From positions 372,001 to 436,000 of the forward strand of contig JBCBET010000003.1 in the NCBI GenBank assembly GCA_038528385.1: a stretch of 64,000 nt of DNA, read 5' to 3'. Source of the stretch: Shimia_B sp038528385 (GTDB lineage Bacteria; Pseudomonadota; Alphaproteobacteria; Rhodobacterales; Rhodobacteraceae). Both the position numbers and the translations under genes were made by a program. Under the pieces are notes generated by a model. The model did not search any database. It saw only the letters and a program-made list of their open reading frames with translations, and was not told the origin of the DNA. Below, piece after piece: positions 49,286-57,058 of this stretch (its first letter is position 1; every line of letters starts with the position of its first letter).

Positions 49286-50480
49286 CGTGGCGCTCGCGCG
49301 TGAGCGGCGCGGACCAGTAGCCGCCATGGGCGGCCTCGCTCTGCGCCTGGACATAGGCCGGGTCGGCGCATCGTGCCATGGCCTCCGGTAGCGCGGTCGC
49401 GCGCCGGTCGAAGGAGACGACCTGACCGTTCCGGCCATCCACGACGGCCTCGCGGGCCGCGGAGGCGTCGTAGGTGATCACGGGAATGCCAAGGGCGAGC
49501 GCCTCGTAGGGGACGAGCGGCTGGCATTCGTACCAGTGGCTCGGAAAGACGAGGCAGCGCGCGCTACGGAGACGGGCCATCACCTCCTCGGGCGGGACCC
49601 AGCCGGTGACCTCCGCCGCGCCGTTGGCCGCGCGTACCGCCTCGCGCTCTGCGCCGTCGCCCACGAGCACCGCGGGCAGACCCGCCTCCGCGGCGGCGCG
49701 GGCGAAATCGAGCGCGCCCTTCACCGGCTCGAGCCGCCCGACAAAGACGAAGGGCGCGTTCTCCTCGGCGGCGATGCGCGGCGCCTTGGCGACGGAGATC
49801 GGATTGCCCACGGCGTGGAGCCGCGCCTCGCGAGGCAGATACGCCTCCATCACGGATCGCTGTAACTCACTGATGTATATGATGTTCCTGAGCCCCTTGG
49901 GAAGCTTCCCGCGGATCTGCGCCGCCGCGCTGCGCGCCACGCGGAACGCCTTGTGCGCGATATGGCGCTGGTCGCAATGGCTCACCATGCAAGCCGGGCC
50001 CATGGCCCGCAGCGTGCAGACCTCGCCCTTGGGGTAGTTGAAGAACCCGCCGTTGGGACAGGCGAGGAAGTATTCGTGCATGGTGTAGACATGCTTCTGC
50101 CCCGGGGCGGTGACCACCGGCCCGATGGCGGCCGACAGCGCCTTTGTCCAGCCGTGGACATGGACGACGGCCTCCCCCGGCGCGAACTCCGCGAGAAGCG
50201 CGCCGAGGCGCCGCGCGGCGATGGGGTTCCAGAGCCCCTGCCGCGCCGCCCCCAGCGCCGAGGGATGGGAGGCGATGTCGTGCTGGTCGAGACAGATCAC
50301 CCGGACACCCTGCGCCGCGAGCCGGGGATCCACCGGCGCGCAGGCGCAGAAATAGACGACATCGACCCCCGCCGCGCGAAGCCCGAGCGCGGAGTCCACG
50401 GCCACCTTTTCCTGCCCGCCGCGGATATCGCCGTAATCGTGGACGATGATGACGGTGGAAAACGAGGTCTTGGCGTTCAT
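49248..50480 (-). CDS. GT-B fold glycosyltransferase (GT4-like)
   Basis: 410 residues. N-terminal half opens VIIVHDYGDIRGGQEKVAVDSA, the loop for the nascent polysaccharide acceptor. The C-terminal half has FVFVGRLEPVKGALDFARA and HWYECQPLVPYEALALGIPVIT (E-x7-E-type donor site). A cysteine-rich loop (FLACPNGGFF, VCTLRAMGPACMVSHC) in the N-terminal domain is seen in a subset of these enzymes. Joined by ATGA to the flippase gene and transcribed with it on the minus strand. Confidence 0.9.
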   Translation of the reverse strand: MNAKTSFSTVIIVHDYGDIRGGQEKVAVDSALGLRAAGVDVVYFCACAPVDPRLAAQGVRVICLDQHDIASHPSALGAARQGLWNPIAARRLGALLAEFAPGEAVVHVHGWTKALSAAIGPVVTAPGQKHVYTMHEYFLACPNGGFFNYPKGEVCTLRAMGPACMVSHCDQRHIAHKAFRVARSAAAQIRGKLPKGLRNIIYISELQRSVMEAYLPREARLHAVGNPISVAKAPRIAAEENAPFVFVGRLEPVKGALDFARAAAEAGLPAVLVGDGAEREAVRAANGAAEVTGWVPPEEVMARLRSARCLVFPSHWYECQPLVPYEALALGIPVITYDASAAREAVVDGRNGQVVSFDRRATALPEAMARCADPAYVQAQSEAAHGGYWSAPLTRERHVSALLGVYGALA

Positions 50481-51802
50481 GGGGCGGGCCGCCGCGCGCC
50501 GCTAGCGCCAGTGAGGAGCGACAGGATCGACGGGTCCACGCCCACCTGGCGGCGGCAGGCGATGACGGCGAGGATGTTCCAGCCCAGCAGCGTGCCCGCG
50601 ATGGCGCCGGCCGCGCCCATTGCACCGAAGGCCCAGGTGAGCAGGGGCAGCGCCAGAATGCCCAGCCCGTTGGTGAGGACGACGATGCGCAGGAACGTCC
50701 CCTGGTGGGCCGTCATCTCCAGAAGCGCGCCGTTCGGGCCGCAGGCCGCGTTCACCACATAGGCCGCGCTGATCAGGAGGAGCGCGTCATAGGCGCGGTC
50801 ATAGCCCTCGCCGAAGAACCCGAGCACCGCGTCCCCGAAAACGACCATGCCGCCGAAGGCCAGCGCGGCGAAGCCCGCCCCCGTGGCGGCGCAGAGCAGG
50901 CAGATCAGCCGGACCTGCGCCAGATCGCCCGCCCCATAGGCGCGGGAGATGAGCGGCGAGGCCACGAGGCCCATGGCCATCAGAAGGAGGTTGATCACCT
51001 GCGCGGTCCTGAGTGCGGCAAAGAACGCCCCCGCCGCTACCGGCGACAGGAAGAGCCCCACGACGACCACCGACAGCATGGGCGCCGCAAAGGTCACGAC
51101 GCCGGTGGAGGCGAACTGGCTCGACACCCCGATCCACGCCCGGTCGCCCAGGCTCCGCCATGAGAAGGCCTGCCGCCAGACGCGGATATGCGGGCTTGCG
51201 AGCATCTGGCCCAGCGTGGCGAGCGCGAGGAGGCCCACAGAGATCAGGAAGCCCTGCGCGGCCGTGAGCACGGGCCCGGCGCCCAGGGCGATCCAGAAAC
51301 ACACCGCACAAAGCGCGCCCCGCCACAAGATTTCCCGCGGGCCGAGGCCGAGGACAAGCGCGCCGTGGGCCCGCAGGATGGAGGTCTGCAATTCGCTGAC
51401 CGCCATGACGGGCACGAAAAGGGCCGCCACGAGAAGCGCGTTCGACGCGCTCGAGCCCGGCACCTCGAGGAGGCGCACGGCGCCGAGAAGCGCGCCGCAA
51501 AGCACGACCGCGAGCACGAACACCGCCGCATAGGCCCGCGTGACGAAACGCTCCCGCGCATCCTTTGCCTCACTCTGCCCCGCGAGGCGCGCCAGTTCCC
51601 GGAGCGCGAGCTGCCCTTGCCCGCCCACGGCGATCTTGGCGAGGATGGCGGCGATGCTGAAGGCCACGCTGAAATAGCCGAACTGGACCGGCGTCATGGT
51701 CTGCGCCAGCGCCACGAACATCAGGTACGAAAGACCCGCCCCGCCGACCTTGATCGCCATCGCCGCCAGGCTGCTTTGAACGATACGGGCGACGAGGGAC
51801 AT
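50477..51802 (-). CDS. Polysaccharide flippase, Wzx/MOP superfamily
   Basis: 441 residues with about twelve to fourteen hydrophobic helices, typical of Wzx-type lipid-linked oligosaccharide flippases. Opens MSLVARIVQSSLAAMAIKVGGAGLSYLMFVALAQTM, a common start for this family. Predicted to move undecaprenyl-linked repeat units across the inner membrane for the Wzy-like protein at 47990. Its end overlaps the glycosyltransferase start. The 249-base divergent gap to the next gene holds no obvious gene. Confidence 0.88.
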   Translation of the reverse strand: MSLVARIVQSSLAAMAIKVGGAGLSYLMFVALAQTMTPVQFGYFSVAFSIAAILAKIAVGGQGQLALRELARLAGQSEAKDARERFVTRAYAAVFVLAVVLCGALLGAVRLLEVPGSSASNALLVAALFVPVMAVSELQTSILRAHGALVLGLGPREILWRGALCAVCFWIALGAGPVLTAAQGFLISVGLLALATLGQMLASPHIRVWRQAFSWRSLGDRAWIGVSSQFASTGVVTFAAPMLSVVVVGLFLSPVAAGAFFAALRTAQVINLLLMAMGLVASPLISRAYGAGDLAQVRLICLLCAATGAGFAALAFGGMVVFGDAVLGFFGEGYDRAYDALLLISAAYVVNAACGPNGALLEMTAHQGTFLRIVVLTNGLGILALPLLTWAFGAMGAAGAIAGTLLGWNILAVIACRRQVGVDPSILSLLTGASGARRPAP

Positions 51803-52051
51803 GGAACAGCGCTTTGCTCTGGGCGGGCGCCGGGAAACTAGCCGGGCCCGGCGGGCTTATCAATGCGCCGCGCGTCCTTGCAATCGGGTCCTGCGCGGCC
51901 CGGTGCGGTGCGCGCGACCTGGGCGACAACCTGCCCGGCCTGTCACTGCGGGCACTTCCTCGCCCGCCCGCGGGCCGGGCGGCGCCGAGGGGGCTTTCCC
52001 GGGCGCGCCAAAGATCGCAAAAGAGCCGCGGAACGACAGGAGCCACCGCGC

Positions 52052-53116
52052 GTGAGACCGATCATCGCCATCCCGACGCTGAACGAGGCCGCCCATATCG
52101 CCGAGGTCATCGCGCAGCTCTCCACCGCGCTCGAGGACGGGCAGCCGCCGGAGATCTGGGTCCTCGACGGCGGCTCCTCCGACGGCACGCGGGAGATCGT
52201 GACCGCGCTGGGCCTCGCCCACGTGTGGCTCATCGAAAACCCGGGGCGGACGCAGGCCCATGCGCTCAACCTCGCCGCCTCGCGGGCCGCGGCGCGGGGG
52301 GAGGCGGAGCTCCTCATCCGCGCCGATGCCCATGCCGGATACGGGGCCGATTACGTGGCCGCGATCCGCGACGCGCTTGTCGCGTCAGGGGCCGACAGCG
52401 TCGTCGTGCCCCTGCGCACGGTGGGCGGCACGCGGGTCCAGGACGCCGCGGCGATCCTCTTTTCCTCCTGGCTCGGCACGGGCGGCTCTCCCCATCGCGG
52501 CGCGACGCGGGCTGGCCCGGTGGAGCACGGGCACCACGCGGGCTTTCGCCTCTCCGCGTTCATCGAGGCGGGGGGATACGACACGGGCTTTCGCGCCAAC
52601 GAGGATGCCGAATTCGACCGGCGGCTCACGGCGCGCGGCGGGCGCATCCAGATGGAGCCGCGCGCGACGGTGGACTACTCTCCGCGCCGGAGCTTCGGGG
52701 CCACGTTCCGGCAATACGCGCGCAACGGCACCGGGCGCATTATGACGGCGGTGAAACATCGCACGGGCCTGAAGCCGCGGCAGCTTCTGCCCGCGTTGCT
52801 CTTGCCGATCCTCGTGGCGGCGGGAGCCCTGTCGCTCCTGGCGGGGTGGGCCTTCGCGCTCTTGCCTATGGGCTATCTCCTCGCCGTCCTGGGGGCGAGC
52901 GCGCGGCTGGCCTGGCGCGTCGATAGGCGTGATCTGGTGCTCGTGGTCTTCGGCCTCGCTCTCATGGCGCATCTGGGGTTCAGCCTCGGGGCCACGGGCG
53001 AACTCCTGCGCGCTGCCGTGCGGCCCGCGCACCGCCGCTGGTTGCGCATGGACGGCGATCGGCTTATCCCCGCGCCGTGCGCATCGGAGGCCGCCCAGCA
53101 GTGTCCACGACGGTAA
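52052..53116 (+). CDS. GT2-family glycosyltransferase (ExoA-like)
   Basis: 354 residues from GTG 52052, with AGGAG nine bases upstream. GT-A fold: PIIAIPTLNEAAHIAEVIA, VLDGGSSDGTREIV (acidic pair), IRADAHAGYGADYV (DxD-like) and RANEDAEFDRRL (the ED base motif). Two hydrophobic helices at the C terminus (about 270-310) anchor it. Closest in layout to succinoglycan ExoA-type enzymes. Its 3' end overlaps the sulfotransferase start by 16 bases. Confidence 0.9.
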   Translation: MRPIIAIPTLNEAAHIAEVIAQLSTALEDGQPPEIWVLDGGSSDGTREIVTALGLAHVWLIENPGRTQAHALNLAASRAAARGEAELLIRADAHAGYGADYVAAIRDALVASGADSVVVPLRTVGGTRVQDAAAILFSSWLGTGGSPHRGATRAGPVEHGHHAGFRLSAFIEAGGYDTGFRANEDAEFDRRLTARGGRIQMEPRATVDYSPRRSFGATFRQYARNGTGRIMTAVKHRTGLKPRQLLPALLLPILVAAGALSLLAGWAFALLPMGYLLAVLGASARLAWRVDRRDLVLVVFGLALMAHLGFSLGATGELLRAAVRPAHRRWLRMDGDRLIPAPCASEAAQQCPRR

Positions 53117-54057
53117 ACCTCTTCTTGTGCGCCGCGCCCCGGTCCGGCTCGACCCAGCTCGCTGCGTGGCTCGACACTCATCCCGACATCTCGCTTCTGC
53201 CGGTGAAGGAGCCGAACCATTTCTCGTCCCAGGATTTCGATCCCGTGCGGGTGCGGGAAACCCATCTCAACGACGTGGACCCCGAAGCCTATGTCCGCGC
53301 GGGCACGCGCAAGTTCTACCAGTTCGCCGTCTTCCGCGATCCCGCGCATTACGCCCACCTGGCGGAGGGGCTGGCTACCCGGTGGGTGATGGATGCCTCC
53401 ACGAGCTATCTGCAGAGCGATGGCGCAATCGCGCGCATCCGCGCCTACAACCCGCAGGCGGTGGTGGTCGTGCTCCTGCGGGACCCGGTGGAGCGGGCGC
53501 TCTCCCATCTCAGGCTCGCGCAGCGGACCGGGCGCACGCGCCGCTCGCTCCCCGAGCAACTCGCGGCCGAAGGCGGCGCGGAGGCGGAGGGATTTCTCCT
53601 CCGCTTCAGCCGCTACCGGGCGGCGCTCGCGCGGCTCGCCGCCGAGGTGCCGGAGGAGCAGATCGTCAGGCTGCGGTTCGAGGACATGGTCGCAGACCCC
53701 GCGCGGGCGCTTGCCCCGCTTTGCGCGCGTTTGGGCATCGACGTGACAGAGCTCGACCTCGCAGCCGAGCGGAGGAATGCGGGGGACGCGCCACGCTTTC
53801 CCCGGTTCAACGCCTGGGCGATGGAAAGTGGGCTCAAGCCCCTGGTGGGCCGGGTGATCTCCCCGGAGCTGAAGACCAGGCTGCGCGGTGCGTTCTTCCA
53901 GAAGGCGGCGGCGGAGGACGGCCCCGCGCCCAAGGCGCGCGCGGCGCTCGAAGCGGCGCTCTCCGATGAGGTGGCGGCCTATCGCAGCCCCGCCGCGGAC
54001 CTCCCCGCTCCGAACCTCCACGCCCCCGATATGCCCACCTCGGCGCCGACGTCCTGA
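53101..54057 (+). CDS. PAPS-dependent sulfotransferase
   Basis: 318 residues from GTG 53101; GGAGG lies ten bases upstream inside the previous gene. The 5'-phosphosulfate loop is LFLCAAPRSGSTQLAAWLD and the 3'-phosphate-binding segment VVLLRDPVERALSHLRLAQ. It also has KEPNHFSS and MDASTSYLQS, typical of Sulfotransfer_1/3 carbohydrate sulfotransferases. It is predicted to add sulfate to a sugar of the polysaccharide. The C-terminal 20 residues are Pro/Ala-rich and low in complexity. Followed after four bases by the pyruvyl transferase. Confidence 0.9.
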   Translation: MSTTVNLFLCAAPRSGSTQLAAWLDTHPDISLLPVKEPNHFSSQDFDPVRVRETHLNDVDPEAYVRAGTRKFYQFAVFRDPAHYAHLAEGLATRWVMDASTSYLQSDGAIARIRAYNPQAVVVVLLRDPVERALSHLRLAQRTGRTRRSLPEQLAAEGGAEAEGFLLRFSRYRAALARLAAEVPEEQIVRLRFEDMVADPARALAPLCARLGIDVTELDLAAERRNAGDAPRFPRFNAWAMESGLKPLVGRVISPELKTRLRGAFFQKAAAEDGPAPKARAALEAALSDEVAAYRSPAADLPAPNLHAPDMPTSAPTS

Positions 54058-54061
54058 CGCC

Positions 54062-55312
54062 ATGGCAGCGGCCCCGCCCAGAACCGTCTGCTTGAGCGAC
54101 GTCTTCGGCTCGCTGAACCGGGGTGACGCGCTCTTGAGCGACGCGCTCATCGCGGCCGTGCGCGAGGCCTTCCCCGAGGCACGGCTCACCGGCGTGGCGC
54201 ATTTCCCGGATATCGAGGCCGCGCGCCACCCCGACATCGACTGGCAGGAAGCGCCCTCGCGGTGCAATGCGCCCTCCTGGCGGGTGCGCCGCGCGGTCAA
54301 CGCGGTGCGGACCCTGCTGGCGCTGGCCTACGGGGCCATGGGCGCCCCGGCGGCATTGGCGCCGTTTTACCCGCTGCCCGCGCGGCAGCTTGCCGCCATC
54401 GCGCATCTGAAATCCGCCGATCTGGTGGTGAGCTGCCCGGGGGGGTTTCTCCTCGACGCCAACGCGACGATCCTGAGCCATCTCCTCCAGTTCCATTTCA
54501 TGCGGCGGTTCGGGCGGCGCTACGTGCTGGCCCCGCAGACCGTGGGCCCGATCCGCTCCCGCCTGCTGCGCCGCCTCACGGCGCGCGCCCTCGCCGGGGC
54601 GGAGATGATCGCGGTGCGCGAGCAATACTCCTACGATTTCGTGGTGGATGCGCTGGGCATCGATCCCGCGCGGGTGGTGCGCACCACCGACATCGCCTTC
54701 GAATACCGGGTGGAGGGCAAGGCGGCGGGCCGGGCGGCGCTCATGGAACTGGGCATCGGCGCGGACGAGGCCTTCATCGGGGCCACGACCGTCAACTGGA
54801 AGTTCCGCGGCGCGCCCGATCCCGCCGCCGCCTACCGGGCCTACACCGAAAAGATGGTCGTGCTCCTCACTCGGCTGCACGCCGCCACGGGGCTGCGCAT
54901 CGTGCTTTTCAACCAGGTGAGCCAGGACCTGGAGCTCGCGCGCGTGGTGGCGGCGCGCTGTGCGTCCTTCGTGGTGCTCGACGAGGCGGACCGGACCACC
55001 GAGGAGATGGTGGGCATGATCTCCCGCGCCTCGGTGATGCTGGGCTCCCGCTTCCATTCCTGCGTCTTCGCGCTGCTGGCGGGGGTGCCGCTCTTCTGCT
55101 TGGCCTACACCTACAAATCGACGGGCATCATGGAGGATCTCGGGCTCTCGGAGTTCGTCGCGCCGATCGATGCCTTCGAGGTGGAGGAGACGGTGGCGCG
55201 GGTGGAGACGCTGCTGGCGGACCGTGACGCGGCGTGCGCGCGCATCGACGCCGCGGTGACTGCCATGCGCTTTCCCCCTTTCAGCGGCCTCTTGCGGGAC
55301 CTCTACCGGTAG
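54062..55312 (+). CDS. Polysaccharide pyruvyl transferase family protein
   Basis: 416 residues. The family opening SDVFGSLNRGDALLSDALIAAV, the block LVVSCPGGFLLDANA and VLAPQTVGPIRSRLLRRL, and the C-terminal MLGSRFHSCVFALLAGVPLF (with the catalytic-type SRxH) are all characteristic. Such enzymes transfer pyruvate from phosphoenolpyruvate to hexoses as ketals, adding negative charge. The gene forms an operon with the GT2 and sulfotransferase genes and converges with the ExoY-type gene, six bases away. Confidence 0.9.
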   Translation: MAAAPPRTVCLSDVFGSLNRGDALLSDALIAAVREAFPEARLTGVAHFPDIEAARHPDIDWQEAPSRCNAPSWRVRRAVNAVRTLLALAYGAMGAPAALAPFYPLPARQLAAIAHLKSADLVVSCPGGFLLDANATILSHLLQFHFMRRFGRRYVLAPQTVGPIRSRLLRRLTARALAGAEMIAVREQYSYDFVVDALGIDPARVVRTTDIAFEYRVEGKAAGRAALMELGIGADEAFIGATTVNWKFRGAPDPAAAYRAYTEKMVVLLTRLHAATGLRIVLFNQVSQDLELARVVAARCASFVVLDEADRTTEEMVGMISRASVMLGSRFHSCVFALLAGVPLFCLAYTYKSTGIMEDLGLSEFVAPIDAFEVEETVARVETLLADRDAACARIDAAVTAMRFPPFSGLLRDLYR

Positions 55313-55318
55313 CGGGGG

Positions 55319-55993
55319 CTAGCGGCCCGTGGGCCGCACGAGGACCTGCGCGGTCTTGAAGATGAGCCAGAGGTCACGGACGAGTGTCACCGTCTGCGCG
55401 TAGCGCGCATCGAGCAGTCGACGCTCGTCATAGGAGACGTCGTTGCGGCCCGACACCTGCCAGAGGCCGGTGATGCCGGGGGTGAGCGAGAGATAGACGC
55501 TCCGGTAGGGGCCGTAGCGCTTGAGCTCCGGCGCCGTCACGGGGCGGGGACCCACGAGGCTCATGTCGCCCCGCAACACGTTCCAGATCTGCGGCAGCTC
55601 ATCGAGGCTCGTGCGGCGCAAAAAGGCGCCCACGCGCGTCACGCGCGGATCGACACGGAGCTTTTGCGTCTCGGCCCATTCCCGCGCGGCGGCGGGATCC
55701 GAGGCCAGCACGTCGGCCAGAGCGCGCTCGGCATCGGGCACCATCGTGCGCAGCTTGAAACAGGCGAATACACGGCCCTGCCGCCCGATCCTCGCATGGG
55801 CGAAGACGCCCGGCCCGCCATCGGCGCGCACCACGAGGTAGAGGATGAGGATGGCCGGCGCGATCACCGGCACAAGGATGAGGGAGATGAAGATGTCGAG
55901 GGCGCGCTTACCGCGGCGCGCATACCAGCGGGAGGAGTCTTTAGACGCACCGAATGACGGCCCGGAGGGCGCTGTGTACTCGTCCATGTTCAT
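55319..55993 (-). CDS. ExoY-type undecaprenyl-phosphate sugar phosphotransferase
   Basis: Initiates repeat-unit assembly by moving a sugar phosphate to undecaprenyl phosphate. 224 residues from ATG 55993 (AGGAC nine bases upstream; 55987 also possible). One hydrophobic helix (ALDIFISLILVPVIAPAILIL) then the catalytic region with CFKLRTMVPDAE, SLDELPQIWNVLRGDMSLVG and PGITGLWQVSGRND, the full bacterial sugar transferase signature. Short form without the N-terminal membrane domain, like ExoY. Confidence 0.95.
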   Translation of the reverse strand: MNMDEYTAPSGPSFGASKDSSRWYARRGKRALDIFISLILVPVIAPAILILYLVVRADGGPGVFAHARIGRQGRVFACFKLRTMVPDAERALADVLASDPAAAREWAETQKLRVDPRVTRVGAFLRRTSLDELPQIWNVLRGDMSLVGPRPVTAPELKRYGPYRSVYLSLTPGITGLWQVSGRNDVSYDERRLLDARYAQTVTLVRDLWLIFKTAQVLVRPTGR

Positions 55994-56017
55994 GAATGGT
56001 GGTCCTGATACGCACAC

Positions 56018-56410
56018 ACTTTTAAGCTGTTTTGACTCTCATTAGATGGCCCGCACCCGTACTTGCAATCAACGATTGCAGCCCATGCCGCGTTGCAGCA
56101 GGAAAGCTCTGGTTTGGGCACGGTCCGGCGGCGGATATCCTCCAATGCGGCTGTGCTCGGTTATGAAAAAGCGTGTTCTATCAGTGGCCTAGGTGCGTTG
56201 GTTGGGCGGTCGCTGAACCGGCCAGGCTTTGATCGTTTTTTGTGCAAGATTGACACAGTGGCGATCTTTTCCGGATTTCATGGTTAATGGGTGCGGGCGA
56301 GGGCCCGGCGGATGCCGGTCAACCGGAAACAATGGGGGGCCTACACAAAGGATGCCCTCCGCTGCGCGAACGACTCACCCGGCCAAATCCGCGTGCGCGG
56401 CGTCCCTGGG
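56018..56410. other. Gene-free gap upstream of the ExoY-type gene
   Basis: 393 bases including the leader of the ExoY-type gene and the region behind the yjbF-like gene. It is AT-richer than its surroundings. Only a 74-codon ORF without ribosome site or family match occurs. The one clear structure is the inverted repeat at 56064-56080. No recognisable terminator with T-run after the yjbF-like stop. Confidence 0.6.
56064..56080. promoter_or_regulatory. Inverted repeat, possible operator of the ExoY-type gene
   Basis: TGCAATC, AAC, GATTGCA: perfect seven-base arms with a three-base spacer, about 70 bases upstream of the start codon at 55993. The symmetry and position suit a dimeric regulator; none can be named. 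Confidence 0.5.
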
Positions 56411-57058
56411 CTAGGGCGTGACGACGACCCGCGTGGACAGGGCCCCGGTCTCCGCCCCCGCCCATTGCCGGGAGACCACGATGTCCCCGGTGGAGGGCAC
56501 GACCCAATAGAGGTTCTCGAACCCCTCGTCGAGGCTCGCGCAGACCTCGCGCACGAGGATCGTGGCCACGGGGCCCGTTCCGGGTATCTCCACCTCGTCC
56601 GGGCCGAGCGGCGCGATCACGCAACGGAAGGTGCGCGTGACGGCGAAATCCTCGCCGTCGAGATAGGTGTGGAAGCGGTCGGCCACCCCCGCCCGCGCGC
56701 CGCGCACCAGGGCCCGCGCGGCGCGCGTCTCCGACGCGAGCAGCCCGTCGCCCAGGCCGCGGGTCCCGTGCAGCATGCCGGCCTCCAGCACGATCTGAAC
56801 ACCGTCCGGGCTCAGCCAGTAGTCGAACGCGCCGTCGCGGCGCTCCAAGAGCAGTGTGCCGCCGGTGCCGCCGTCCGGAAACCCCACCTGCAGCGCCGGC
56901 GCCTCCGCGCGCAGGAGCGCGATGAACCGCGGATCGAATTCCGCCACCTCGCCGGTGATGCGGTCGGAAATCTGCGCGAGGGCGGGATTGTTCTGCGTGG
57001 CCGTGCCGCAGCCGCCGAGCAGCGCGAGGAGGAGCAGGGCGCGCCAGATCACAGTCAT
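56411..57058 (-). CDS. YjbF/GfcB-type lipoprotein
   Basis: 215 residues. The signal peptide ends in a lipobox LLGGC (Cys at about 17). The mature part (LLERRDGAFDYWLSPDGVQIVLEAGML, and RTFRCVIAPLGPD) matches the YjbF/GfcB family, encoded with yjbH in exopolysaccharide operons such as Escherichia coli yjbEFGH and gfcABCD. It lies downstream of and overlaps the yjbH-like gene by four bases. Probably acts in secretion of the polysaccharide made by the neighbouring genes. Confidence 0.85.
   Translation of the reverse strand: MTVIWRALLLLALLGGCGTATQNNPALAQISDRITGEVAEFDPRFIALLRAEAPALQVGFPDGGTGGTLLLERRDGAFDYWLSPDGVQIVLEAGMLHGTRGLGDGLLASETRAARALVRGARAGVADRFHTYLDGEDFAVTRTFRCVIAPLGPDEVEIPGTGPVATILVREVCASLDEGFENLYWVVPSTGDIVVSRQWAGAETGALSTRVVVTP

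Noticed and set aside
56063..56287. 74-codon ORF in the gap upstream of the ExoY-type gene
   Set aside because: No ribosome site, no recognisable domain, and it overlaps the palindrome and leader region.
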